31,098 nt of DNA from G963665595 sp963665595 (GTDB lineage Bacteria; Actinomycetota; Coriobacteriia; Coriobacteriales; CADBOM01), in contig CAXXJK010000006.1 of the NCBI GenBank assembly GCA_963665595.2, forward strand, positions 1-31,098, written 5' to 3'. This document shows positions 1 to 7,026 of the stretch, one piece after another; the stretch's first letter is position 1, and each line of letters begins with the position of its first letter. The notes beneath the pieces were generated by a model. That model did not search any database. It worked only from the letters and a program-made list of their open reading frames with translations, and was not told the origin of the DNA. A program made the position numbers and the translations under genes.

Positions 1-387
1 TAGGGGAACGCCTAGCTCTGCCAACTGGCAGGTAAGGTAAAGATTACGTTCGATATTAGTAGCCTCGATAATGTCTATGACGACATCAGGTTTTTCCTCA
101 ACAATGTAAGATCGAGATACACGCTCCTCCAACGAATACGGTGACAATGCGTAGATGCCGGGAAGATCGACCACTACGACTTTTCCCACATCATCTGAAC
201 GCCGTTGCACGGCTACTGCGTCCTGGCTTCCGTCCTCTGCAAAGAGGTAGTCAGACCTCAGTATGCCTTCCTTCTTCTCAACAGTAACTCCCGGCCAATT
301 CCCTACATGCTGGGAGGTGCCCGTGAGTACATTGAATAACGTTGTCTTACCCGCGTTTGGGTTACCGATCAGTGCATAGGTTCTCAC
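1..387 (-). CDS. feoB: Ferrous iron transporter FeoB, N-terminal G domain (partial)
   Basis: FeoB is the inner-membrane Fe(II) permease whose N-terminal cytosolic G domain binds GTP. The 129 codons visible start at a GTG (387-385) preceded by TAAGGAT at good spacing, and run off the left edge. The translation opens VRTYALIGNPNAGKT, where GNPNAGKT is the G1 P-loop. It continues with the FeoB signature NWPGVTVEKKEG (switch I/G2), then VVVVDLPGIYALSPYS (G3, DLPG), and ends in the region VVIDIIEATNIERNLYLTCQL that leads to the guanine-specificity loop. An internal ATG at 377 is out of frame, so GTG is the start. It lies 89 bp downstream of feoA and is probably co-transcribed with it. The membrane part is outside the window. 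Assignment is secure from the motif order. Confidence 0.96.
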   Translation of the reverse strand, partial: MRTYALIGNPNAGKTTLFNVLTGTSQHVGNWPGVTVEKKEGILRSDYLFAEDGSQDAVAVQRRSDDVGKVVVVDLPGIYALSPYSLEERVSRSYIVEEKPDVVIDIIEATNIERNLYLTCQLAELGVPL

Positions 388-410
388 AAAATTATCCTTA
401 TCTCACTGTA

Positions 411-428
411 AAGTTAACCGAAGTTAAC
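411..428. promoter_or_regulatory. Tandem AAGTTAAC repeat between feoA and feoB
   Basis: Two copies of AAGTTAAC (411-418 and 421-428) lie exactly 10 bp apart, on the same face of the helix, in the feoA-feoB gap. The same octamer core occurs in the putative operator upstream of feoA. Each contains the palindrome GTTAAC. It may be a second metal-regulator site, or only an AT-rich coincidence. Confidence 0.4.
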
Positions 429-476
429 TCAAATGTCGAATAGATCAACTCCAAAATTGTACGAGCACGTTATCGT

Positions 477-698
477 TCAGATTACTTCGAGGGCATCAGC
501 AATCTGCTTTCCCAAAGCCAGACGCGACCCTTTGACCTCAACAATGAGGCCCGCAAAATTTGAAGACAACACGGTAATACTCTCACCTTTAACCAATCCG
601 AGGCTATCAAGCTTGGCTCGTGTCTTGCCGGTGATGTTGCAGGATACTATCTTGCAAGTGCATCCCTTTTCAATCTGATGCAACGTCATCTGAATCAC
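477..698 (-). CDS. feoA: Ferrous iron transport protein A (FeoA)
   Basis: FeoA is a small cytosolic SH3-like protein that partners FeoB in Fe(II) uptake. The 73-residue product has the typical length and features: an initial LHQIEKGCTCKIVSCNITGKTRAKLDSLGL segment matching the FeoA pattern (glycine-rich turn, then a LDSLGLVKGESITVL strand), and a closing RLALGKQIADALEV segment in place of the family's common 'ialr...A..I.V' end. The start is either GTG at 698 or ATG at 689. An AAAGG sits 3 nt before the GTG and 12 nt before the ATG, so neither spacing is ideal. It is the first gene of a feoA-feoB operon behind the promoter at 734-762. Confidence 0.9.
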   Translation of the reverse strand: MIQMTLHQIEKGCTCKIVSCNITGKTRAKLDSLGLVKGESITVLSSNFAGLIVEVKGSRLALGKQIADALEVI

Positions 699-733
699 GT
701 ACCTTTCCGTCTGTCACTATTGTTATGGTGTAT

Positions 734-762
734 ATGTTAGACTAGGTTAACTTTTATGTCAA
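734..762 (-). promoter_or_regulatory. feoAB promoter with IdeR/DtxR-like operator
   Basis: On the minus strand a consensus -35 TTGACA (762-757) is followed by a 17-bp spacer and a -10 TAACAT (739-734). The 19-bp segment 737-755 (plus strand TTAGACTAGGTTAACTTTT) overlaps the spacer and -10. By eye it matches 12 of 19 positions of the DtxR/IdeR consensus as I recall it (TTAGGTTAGCCTAACCTAA). Iron-dependent repression of feoAB is the natural inference. No regulator gene is in the window. Confidence 0.65.
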
Positions 763-1031
763 CCCCCTTTCTCCTGAACTCAAAAAGAGCAGTTCAGCGC
801 TAAGAGACCCGTGCTTTTCTACACTGCCTAAGCCGGCTATTGCGCAAAACTCTGCTCGTATCTGAACATATGCAACCAATAGTTGCCTATAAATTTTGTA
901 ATTGAAAACCAGAATAGGTGGCGCAACCAGAGGCGCAACGATAATCTTTACTTAGCAAAAACGCGTATTGCTGATAAACTCTGTGTGTATAACTTCTGAA
1001 AGGAGACGCGCCCCTTTAGGCGCATAGAATC
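763..1031. other. Divergent intergenic region feoA / XRE regulator
   Basis: This 269-bp stretch contains no gene. It holds a small dyad GCAAC-N5-GTTGC (872-886), a direct repeat GGCGCAAC (920-927 and 932-939) and a possible -10 GATAAT (940-945) without a convincing -35. I could not assign a promoter for the plus-strand gene with confidence. Confidence 0.4.
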
Positions 1032-1034
1032 ATG
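1001..1034 (+). promoter_or_regulatory. Distant Shine-Dalgarno bridged by a hairpin
   Basis: The only good ribosome-binding site for the regulator gene is AGGAG at 1001-1005, 26 nt before its ATG. Between them GCGCC (1008-1012) and GGCGC (1019-1023) can pair around a 6-nt loop. Folding this 16-nt hairpin would cut the effective spacing to about 10 nt. An in-frame stop at 1017-1019 rules out an upstream start. The folding is inferred, not shown. Confidence 0.45.
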
Positions 1035-1901
1035 AATGTAGAAATAGCCAGTCGTCTTGTCGACTTAAGAAAAAAGCAGGGTCTCAGTCAAGAGGAGTTG
1101 GCGGCGCGTCTCGGTATTTCTCGCCAGGCCGTCTCCAAATGGGAACGAGCTGAATCCTCGCCCGATACAGATAATCTCATAGCTTTAGCTGAACTATATG
1201 GCGTAAGTCTTGATGAGCTCTTAAACATGAGCCCCGAAGATAAAAAGGATGCCACGTTTGCCGCGGAGCAGCCTGACGAAACTGATCCGCATACATCAGA
1301 AGATAAATGGACCGCATATGAAGAAAAACCTGAGTACGTGCATGTGGGCCCCGGTGGCGTACATGTAAAGGATGGCACAGACGAAGTCCATGTGGACTGG
1401 ACCGGTATCCACGTTTCTTCTGCCAAAGATGGGGAAGTCCATGTGGACAAAAATGGTGTATACGTCAACGATGACCACTACTCGTTTGATGAGGCAAAAG
1501 AAAAGTTCACAAAGTATTGCCACGATGAGCATGAAAAGACATGGATGCGTTCATTTTCCTACCCCATCCTAACCGTTATCGCCTTTCTGATAATGGGCTT
1601 TTTCTTTAACCTCTGGCAGCCCGGATGGATCATATTTCTTACCATCCCCGTTTGGTATGGCATTGATCACTGTTACACACATCGAAACACAAACGGGAAA
1701 AAGCCCACCAGCTGGATGAAGACATTTCCCTTCCCCATCTTGGTCGTCATTGCATTCCTACTGCTTGGTTTCTGCGGCAACCTGTGGCACCCCGGATGGA
1801 TCATCTTCCTCACCATTCCCATCTGGTATGGGATTGCAAATTGGCATACGCATAATCTGAGAGAACGAGCGCGTAGAAAAGCTGAGACTATCAACATATG
1901 A
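1032..1901 (+). CDS. Membrane-anchored XRE-family transcriptional regulator
   Basis: The 289-residue protein begins with a Cro/CI-type helix-turn-helix (about residues 4-60: LRKKQGLSQEELAARLGISR followed by QAVSKWERAESSPD), so it should bind DNA. An acidic linker follows. Residues 101-145 hold three short beta-like repeats of the form [YE]VHV-xxxG-[VI]HV. The C-terminal third is an internal duplication: residues 171-211 and 228-268 both read WM(R/K)(S/T)F.(Y/F)PIL..IAFL followed by a paired hydrophobic segment PGWIIFLTIP(V/I)WYGI, giving about four membrane helices. The architecture suggests a regulator tethered at the membrane that senses an envelope signal, but the ligand and targets are unknown. 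It is monocistronic, with a terminator directly after the stop. The fold of the VHV repeats is not one I can name. Confidence 0.85.
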   Translation: MNVEIASRLVDLRKKQGLSQEELAARLGISRQAVSKWERAESSPDTDNLIALAELYGVSLDELLNMSPEDKKDATFAAEQPDETDPHTSEDKWTAYEEKPEYVHVGPGGVHVKDGTDEVHVDWTGIHVSSAKDGEVHVDKNGVYVNDDHYSFDEAKEKFTKYCHDEHEKTWMRSFSYPILTVIAFLIMGFFFNLWQPGWIIFLTIPVWYGIDHCYTHRNTNGKKPTSWMKTFPFPILVVIAFLLLGFCGNLWHPGWIIFLTIPIWYGIANWHTHNLRERARRKAETINI

Positions 1902-1903
1902 GT

Positions 1904-1936
1904 ATGAAAAGGCTCGTCGCACGCGAGCCTTTTCAT
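1904..1936 (+). terminator. Intrinsic terminator after XRE regulator
   Basis: A perfect 13-bp inverted repeat, ATGAAAAGGCTCG (1904-1916) and CGAGCCTTTTCAT (1924-1936), has a 7-nt loop and a T run in the descending arm. It starts 3 nt after the stop codon. Confidence 0.85.
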
Positions 1937-1974
1937 GTAAAGAAGTAATTTTTCCTATCCCAAATGACGGCAAA

Positions 1975-1995
1975 ATAATTGTTCTCAACAATAAT
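1975..1995. promoter_or_regulatory. Operator-like dyad upstream of FKBP gene
   Basis: ATAATTGTT (1975-1983), CTC, AACAATAAT (1987-1995) form 9-nt arms with one mismatch around a 3-nt centre, about 57 bp before the FKBP start. It looks like a repressor or activator site. I cannot match it to a known regulator. Confidence 0.4.
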
Positions 1996-2051
1996 TTAGT
2001 AACCTCAGGGTACACTGCAAGAATTGTGTATCCACATCATTGGAGGAAATT

Positions 2052-2474
2052 ATGGTCAAATCAGGATCAAACGTAGCCGTCTTTTACAAGGGCACTCTTG
2101 ATGACGGTAGCATCTTTGATACAAACGAAGGAAATGAGCCTTTGACATTTGTCGTTGGCAGCGGTCAGATAATCCCCGGTTTTGACAATGCAGTGCTCGA
2201 GATGGAAGTGGGCGATAAGGTCGCCATCCACATCCCCTGCGCAGATGCCTATGGCGAATACGATGAGACTCTCATTCAGAGTGAGATGCTTGATGCCATC
2301 CCCAACGCAGATATGCTCCCCGTCGGAGAAAAGATATACCTGCAGAGCCCCTTTGGCGAGCCCATGCCCGTCAAGGTTCTCAAGATCGAAGACGGTCAAG
2401 CCTTTTTTGATTTCAATCATGAGCTGGCCGGTCAGGACCTCAACTTTGAAATCGAACTGATAAGCGCCGAATAG
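2052..2474 (+). CDS. FKBP-type peptidyl-prolyl isomerase, SlyD/SlpA-like
   Basis: The 140-residue protein is a cytosolic prolyl cis-trans isomerase and chaperone. The start is the ATG at 2052, which follows GGAGG (2042-2046) at 5-nt spacing; a TTG at 2040 overlaps that site and is unlikely. The FKBP core is visible: VAVFYKGTLDDGSIFDTNEG, then FVVGSGQIIPGFDNAVLEME and VGDKVAIHIP. The insert-in-flap chaperone domain typical of SlyD follows (ADAYGEYDETLIQSEM through KVLKIEDG). The fold closes with the SlyD-type FNHELAGQDLNFEIELIS. It lacks the His/Cys-rich metal-binding tail of E. coli SlyD, so it resembles the shorter SlpA-like members. It stands alone between two terminators. Confidence 0.92.
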   Translation: MVKSGSNVAVFYKGTLDDGSIFDTNEGNEPLTFVVGSGQIIPGFDNAVLEMEVGDKVAIHIPCADAYGEYDETLIQSEMLDAIPNADMLPVGEKIYLQSPFGEPMPVKVLKIEDGQAFFDFNHELAGQDLNFEIELISAE

Positions 2475-2524
2475 CGAGCACACCAGCACCACTCAGATGT
2501 GGCGCTCCTGTTGGTACACCACAC

Positions 2525-2572
2525 AAAAGAGCCAGACACCACTGAAACAGTCTACGGTGTCTGGCTCTTTTT
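2525..2572. terminator. Bidirectional intrinsic terminator between convergent genes
   Basis: A 16-bp perfect stem (2525-2540 with 2556-2571) encloses a 15-nt loop that itself contains ACTG-AAA-CAGT. The descending arm runs into TTTTTT on the plus strand, and the mirror arm starts with AAAA, so it can serve the FKBP gene and the convergent lipoprotein gene. Confidence 0.9.
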
Positions 2573-2595
2573 TGGTAACAATACCGGGTATTGAA

Positions 2596-4503
2596 CTAAC
2601 GAGCGCCCTGCGTCTTATTTTGCGTACCCGGGCCAAAGCTGTTGCCCGCGCCGCCATTGGTAGAATAAGTGCCGCCACTTGATGCGGTGACCGTAGCAGC
2701 CTTCGTGCCGTTGAGCGTACCTCCTAAGGTGAAACCATCCGTGCCCGTTGAGGTGCCGCCGGTATAGATAGAGTAGCTGCTCGCATTGGCCACACCCGGT
2801 GCCGAGAGCAAAAGCGAGTTGGAAGTTACCGTGGGAGTAAACGAGAAGATCACATTCCCACTGGAATCAGCCAAGGTTATGACGGTACCCGCCTGAAACG
2901 TCGCACTGTTATAAAGAATTGAACCCTGGGTAGAGTTTGAGCTGAAGTTTTCCGCCATACCACTCGAGCCGATGCTTGCCACGACACCGCCATCAACCAC
3001 GCCAGAAGTCTGCCAATCAATCGCATTATTATCATTGCCCGATGAACAGTTGACGACAGTAGTACCACCAGTGATATAGAGATCGCCGTTGCTGTCAAGA
3101 CCATCGCCGGCAGCCGTCACGCACAGATAGCCTCCATAGATGTTGATGTAATAGCCTGTCGAGGTACTCTGACTGAATTGATCGTTGAGACCTTGTGACG
3201 CTGATGAATCCGAGCCGCCTGCCGCATTTAGGCCGTCATCGGAAGAGGTGATATGTATAGTGCCACCGCCAATGGTGATGTTGGCACCTTCGATACCCTC
3301 ATAACTCTTACTGATGGTTATGTCTCCTGCCGTTATAAGCAGCGATGTGTCGGCATGCATGCCGTCATCACCTGCGGAGAGCTTCAGCGTGCCCCCGCTT
3401 ACCTCTATCGAGGCGTTTGAGTGCACCGCATCGTCTCCGGCATTGACCGTATATGAGCCTCCCGTAACGATTACCGCGGTATCAGAGACAATGCCTTTAG
3501 AGGTTGAGGTGTTGGCACTGCTCTGTTGTTGCTGCATCGAGGATGCGCCTTGCATACCCGTACGAGTAGTCGTAGTCGTGCTCGTGGCGCTGGTGGTCGT
3601 GGATGTTCCCGCTCCACCACCAGCAGTGATAGTGCCTGAGCCTCCTGTGATACGCACCACGTTGTAAGCGTGAATACCATCATCGGTAGACGTGATGGCA
3701 AATGTACCACCATCAATGGCGATGAAGCCCTTCGCGGTATTGTCGTCACGTGATGACTGGATGCCATCACCACCTGCAGTTATGGTAAAGGTACCGTTGA
3801 GAATCTTCACGGAATCCTTGCCTTGAATACCATCGTTTTTTGCATTGACAGTATAACTCCCGCCCGTGAACACCACGTCATCCTTGCCTACGATGCCATT
3901 GGCATACGATGCATTGATCGTGAGAGATCCAGAACCGTTGAACGCAATATCGCTATAAGAGAATATAACGCCATCCTGATCGGTCGCTTCGCCTTGAGCG
4001 TTGGTGACGGTGGCGTGAGTTGACCCGTCAGATAGCGTGTTGCTGGTAGTGCTTGCTAGTGTGACAAATACCTTGTCCGCGTTATTCACTACCAATGCTG
4101 GACCATTACTGCAGGTGATAGTAACCGCGTTGAGTACAATTTGTACCTTAGCATCATCTCCTGCATTGACCACGATCTGACCATCAGTCAGTGTACCGCT
4201 GAGAATGTAGGTGCCCGCGGCCGTAATGGTAACGGTAGAGCCGCTGACCGTAGCGCCACTCCCACTTATGCTTGAAGCGGTACCCAGCGTTATCTTTGTT
4301 GCGCTTGACACATCATAGCTGGGGTCTTGGTCGCGCGTTGAGTATGACCAGTCAATAGCCGAAGTATCAGCCGTAACTACACTCGACGCATTGAGAACAT
4401 TGGATGAGGTGCTCGCTGTTTGAGATGATGCGCAACCCGCAAGAGCAAAGGCTGTGGCGAATATCAGAATGGAGGAAAGTATCCTCTTGTTACAGTACTT
4501 CAT
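2596..4503 (-). CDS. Cthe_2159-type (DUF4353) carbohydrate-binding beta-helix lipoprotein
   Basis: This 635-residue protein has a lipoprotein signal peptide ending in lipobox LAGC (Cys24), so it should be anchored outside the cytoplasmic membrane. From about residue 65 it shows the repeating pattern of the Cthe_2159 / carbohydrate-binding DUF4353 family: 'TAAGTYILSGTLTDGQIVVN', then many beta-helix rungs ending in DDG(I/M/L)(Q/H/N)(S/A) such as GGDGIQSSRDD, STDDGIHAYN, AGDDGMHADT and SSDDGLNAAGG. Family members bind polysaccharide and calcium through such acidic turns. A Ser/Thr/Gln-rich insert (TSTTTSATSTTTTTRTG and MQQQQSS) interrupts the rungs mid-protein. The start overlaps the end of the DUF4956 gene by 14 bp, so it is the last gene of the VTC operon. 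Ligand is not known. Confidence 0.88.
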   Translation of the reverse strand: MKYCNKRILSSILIFATAFALAGCASSQTASTSSNVLNASSVVTADTSAIDWSYSTRDQDPSYDVSSATKITLGTASSISGSGATVSGSTVTITAAGTYILSGTLTDGQIVVNAGDDAKVQIVLNAVTITCSNGPALVVNNADKVFVTLASTTSNTLSDGSTHATVTNAQGEATDQDGVIFSYSDIAFNGSGSLTINASYANGIVGKDDVVFTGGSYTVNAKNDGIQGKDSVKILNGTFTITAGGDGIQSSRDDNTAKGFIAIDGGTFAITSTDDGIHAYNVVRITGGSGTITAGGGAGTSTTTSATSTTTTTRTGMQGASSMQQQQSSANTSTSKGIVSDTAVIVTGGSYTVNAGDDAVHSNASIEVSGGTLKLSAGDDGMHADTSLLITAGDITISKSYEGIEGANITIGGGTIHITSSDDGLNAAGGSDSSASQGLNDQFSQSTSTGYYINIYGGYLCVTAAGDGLDSNGDLYITGGTTVVNCSSGNDNNAIDWQTSGVVDGGVVASIGSSGMAENFSSNSTQGSILYNSATFQAGTVITLADSSGNVIFSFTPTVTSNSLLLSAPGVANASSYSIYTGGTSTGTDGFTLGGTLNGTKAATVTASSGGTYSTNGGAGNSFGPGTQNKTQGAR

Positions 4504-5185
4504 TGGTAAGTACCTGCCTTCCTAACGCGACTTCGAGATTCCCGTTTCTGCAACGGATCTCGTCAAGAAACTTCTTCTCGCTCACTCCTGTTCTGAGTAC
4601 CACGTTGTAACGCAGTTGATAAAGGCTGCCCATGTTGCTGGTTTTAACTACCTCCAGTGAATGAGACGTAGTGTAGCGCGCAAATAGATCGTCAAATATC
4701 GTCTCGTAATCAAGTGTTTCTGGGATGGTTACACGCAAGTTTTTTTCGCCTTCTTTGGGGGCATCTGAAAGCGGAATATATCCATACACCAGCGAGACTA
4801 CGCCCATGATGATGACAAAGATTGTTGCGATACCCAAATATCCGATACCGGTAGCCAGACCAATAGCCATGGAGAGAAAGATAGCTGAGATGTCTTTGGC
4901 CGTGCCCGGAATGGAGCGAAACCGCACCAGTGAGAACGCGCCCATGACTGCTATACCGGTACCGATGTTACCGTTTACCAGCATGATGACGAGTTGGACA
5001 ATGGCCGGCAGTAGTGCGATAGTCACCACGAAGCTGCGGGAATACGCTGTCTTGAAACAGTAGAACAGCGCCGCCACCAAACCAAGCCCCAGCGAGAAGA
5101 GCGTGCAGAGCAGGTAACTCCCTATACCCAGAGAAGAGGTAGTCGTGCTCTCAATGACGCTTCCGAAGATGGTAGAAATATCCAT
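4490..5185 (-). CDS. DUF4956 integral membrane protein
   Basis: The 231-residue protein matches the DUF4956 family, which is repeatedly found beside VTC-domain proteins. About four hydrophobic segments fill residues 20-135 (for example IGSYLLCTLFSLGLGLVAAL, FVVTIALLPAIVQLVIMLV, GYLGIATIFVIIMGVVSLVY). The conserved loop GNIGTGIAVMGAFSLVRFRS and PGTAKDISAIFLSMAIGLATG lies between them. A soluble C-terminal domain of roughly 90 residues follows (RVTIPETLDYETIFDDLF...). The start ATG follows AGGAGG at 7-nt spacing; this site overlaps the stop of the upstream VTC gene, only 3 nt away, implying coupled translation. Biochemical role unknown; the constant partnership suggests it works with the VTC enzyme at the membrane. 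Confidence 0.9.
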   Translation of the reverse strand: MDISTIFGSVIESTTTSSLGIGSYLLCTLFSLGLGLVAALFYCFKTAYSRSFVVTIALLPAIVQLVIMLVNGNIGTGIAVMGAFSLVRFRSIPGTAKDISAIFLSMAIGLATGIGYLGIATIFVIIMGVVSLVYGYIPLSDAPKEGEKNLRVTIPETLDYETIFDDLFARYTTSHSLEVVKTSNMGSLYQLRYNVVLRTGVSEKKFLDEIRCRNGNLEVALGRQVLTNEVL

Positions 5186-5188
5186 GAA

Positions 5189-6076
5189 TCATCCTCCTAT
5201 AGATGTACGTGATGTCATACAACCTGCTGATAGCTGATACGCCGTGCCGTATTTGGAAAACGACTGAGGAACTATCTCTCGCGTTGCAAGCAGGCGCGCA
5301 AGCCAGAGCGGCATGGTTTGGCAGAATTTGATCTCCATGATCATGGTGTCGTCAGAACTAAAGAGTGGAAACGCCCCTTCTTCAGGTAGACCGGTAAGAT
5401 TCTCATCAGACCAACGTACGTTTGCATCAAAGGTGATACGCAGATCAGACTCATCGATGCCATACAGCGCTAGCCGATCGCAGGAGATAACCATCGCCGG
5501 CATCAACGGTGCGTAGAACGCGATGGTCCATTCCAGCTCACGCAGAATCTGCATATCACGCAAGAGTTGCGCCTGATCAGACGAATTAGCCCGCAGTACC
5601 GCTGAACGCGCGTCACGATTTATTAGAGCAATCGCCTCGCGTACAGTCATCGATACGCGGCGTTTGTAAACAACGCCGCGATATTTCTTCTTCAGCTCGA
5701 AGAACACCGGGCTCTCCGGCGTATCGCATATCCCATAGGAGCGCATGCGTATCTTCTCCTTATACACGGGATTTTGAAGCGAAGTACGGATAAGCTTGCG
5801 GTCGGGCGTATCAAGATAGAGCGAGCAGACATGCGAAACACCGTAAGTATCGTGCTCCATATGTGTATAGAGCGCTGGCAGCAGCTCCTTATAAACCTGA
5901 CGAGTGATGAGATATTTTTTCTCATGTCGTTCAAAACTACCTCCCGCCGCTAGCGGCGGTGTCTCTTGTGAAGCAGACAGGCCCCCCTTAAACGTATCTC
6001 CGTAGTGTCCAGAATCCGACAGACACCCTGCTGACAGAGATGCACGAGCAGGCGAAACTGTCAAAGGTTTGATCAT
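5189..6076 (-). CDS. VTC-domain protein, polyphosphate polymerase-like
   Basis: The 295-residue protein carries the VTC domain, the tunnel-shaped catalytic fold of eukaryotic Vtc4 polyphosphate polymerase. The expected basic and acidic lining residues are present in order: FERHEKKYLI (about 49-58), SLYLDTPDRKLIRTSL, YKEKIRMRSYG, FFELKKKYRGVVYKRR, MIMEIKF, and SKYGTAYQLS near the end. The start at 6076 has AGGAGG at 5-nt spacing. About 48 residues before the domain are not part of the family and include a 16-bp perfect palindrome at DNA level. It heads a three-gene operon with DUF4956 and the beta-helix lipoprotein. Whether it makes polyphosphate or another anionic polymer in this setting is inference; bacterial VTC/DUF4956 loci are little characterised. 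Confidence 0.9.
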   Translation of the reverse strand: MIKPLTVSPARASLSAGCLSDSGHYGDTFKGGLSASQETPPLAAGGSFERHEKKYLITRQVYKELLPALYTHMEHDTYGVSHVCSLYLDTPDRKLIRTSLQNPVYKEKIRMRSYGICDTPESPVFFELKKKYRGVVYKRRVSMTVREAIALINRDARSAVLRANSSDQAQLLRDMQILRELEWTIAFYAPLMPAMVISCDRLALYGIDESDLRITFDANVRWSDENLTGLPEEGAFPLFSSDDTMIMEIKFCQTMPLWLARLLATREIVPQSFSKYGTAYQLSAGCMTSRTSIGG

Positions 6077-6105
6077 GGAAACCTCCTAATATCAGATGAT
6101 CATGA

Positions 6106-6123
6106 GGTAAAGTTTAGGTAAAG
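6106..6123 (-). promoter_or_regulatory. PhoB-like direct repeat, candidate response-regulator site
   Basis: On the minus strand, CTTTACC occurs twice with an 11-bp period (6123-6117 and 6112-6106), 30 bp before the VTC start. OmpR/PhoB-type winged-helix regulators bind such 11-bp-spaced direct repeats as dimers. The OmpR-family gene divergent from this operon is the obvious candidate. This is a prediction. Confidence 0.5.
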
Positions 6124-6148
6124 CTGCTGAAAACCAACTGAATAAAAG

Positions 6149-6186
6149 CTTAAAGTTCTTTAAGAAAAGTACTGCGGTTTGCAGTA
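6149..6186. promoter_or_regulatory. Two dyads in the VTC / two-component divergent region
   Basis: CTTAAAG-TT-CTTTAAG (6149-6164) and TACTGC-N5-GCAGTA (6170-6186) are perfect inverted repeats side by side. TGTTTTCAG occurs at 6196-6204 and 6242-6250. They probably mark control elements of the divergent promoters. I could not fix -10 and -35 boxes. Confidence 0.4.
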
Positions 6187-6339
6187 TGCCTTTATTGTTT
6201 TCAGTAGAATGGAACAGAGGCCCCCTCTCCTATAGGCGTACTGTTTTCAGCATGCTTTCAGACGAATGAGGTAGAATTTGTCTCATAATATATAACGTGA
6301 GCGAAACCATGACCGCGTTATGGGTTACCGTGAGAACGG

Positions 6340-7026
6340 ATGGGCATGAATATACTCGTTGTCGAAGATGAAAAGAGACTAGCCGAAGCGCTCGGCTATA
6401 TCTTAAGCAAACAGGGCTACAACGTCGATGTGGTAAACGATGGCCAGACCGGTTATCAATATGCAAGCACCGAAGACTACTATGATGTGCTCATTCTTGA
6501 TGTCATGCTTCCCAAACTTGACGGTTTTGAGATCGTACGGCTTTTGCGCAAGCAAAACGTCTCAACCCCCATTCTCATGTTGACTGCTCGTGCACAGCTT
6601 GCCGACAAAGTCGAGGGACTTGACCGCGGAGCTGACGATTACATGACCAAACCTTTCCAGCCTGAAGAACTGCTCGCGCGCGTACGAGCACTCACGCGCA
6701 GACAGGGCGATGTGATCGTTGATGTCTTGAAATTTGACACGCTCGAACTAACCCTTGATACCTGCGACTTGGCCTGTAAGGGTAAGAGCGTGCATCTCAG
6801 TTATAAGGAATTCGAAGTCATGCAGACGCTCATGACCAATCCCGGCCAAACCATCAGTAAGGAGCAACTTATATCACGCGTATGGGGTGTTGAAAGTGCT
6901 GCAGAAGATAATAATGTTGAGGCTTACATCTCGTTTCTTAGAAAGAAACTGGCATTTCTCAATTCTGACGTCGAAATTGTGACACTGCGCAAGATTGGTT
7001 ATCGGCTGGAGGTACGTCAGACATGA
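6340..7026 (+). CDS. OmpR-family response regulator
   Basis: The 228-residue protein has a receiver domain (residues 1-120) and a winged-helix DNA-binding domain (about 130-228). The phosphorylation machinery is intact: acidic pocket E9/D10, acceptor Asp54 in VLILDVMLP, Thr82 and Lys104 in MTKPF. The effector domain shows LSYKEFEVMQTLMTNPGQ, SKEQLISRVWG and VEAYISFLRKKL, ending in LRKIGYRL, as in OmpR/PhoB. ATG at 6340 and 6346 are both possible; neither has a strong ribosome-binding site. The stop overlaps the kinase start as ATGA. It is divergent from the VTC operon, which is its likely target together with its own operon. Confidence 0.95.
   Translation: MGMNILVVEDEKRLAEALGYILSKQGYNVDVVNDGQTGYQYASTEDYYDVLILDVMLPKLDGFEIVRLLRKQNVSTPILMLTARAQLADKVEGLDRGADDYMTKPFQPEELLARVRALTRRQGDVIVDVLKFDTLELTLDTCDLACKGKSVHLSYKEFEVMQTLMTNPGQTISKEQLISRVWGVESAAEDNNVEAYISFLRKKLAFLNSDVEIVTLRKIGYRLEVRQT

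Noticed and set aside
2040..2051. TTG start for the FKBP gene
   Set aside because: That codon overlaps the ribosome-binding site GGAGG of the ATG at 2052, and the extra residues MEEI are not part of the family.
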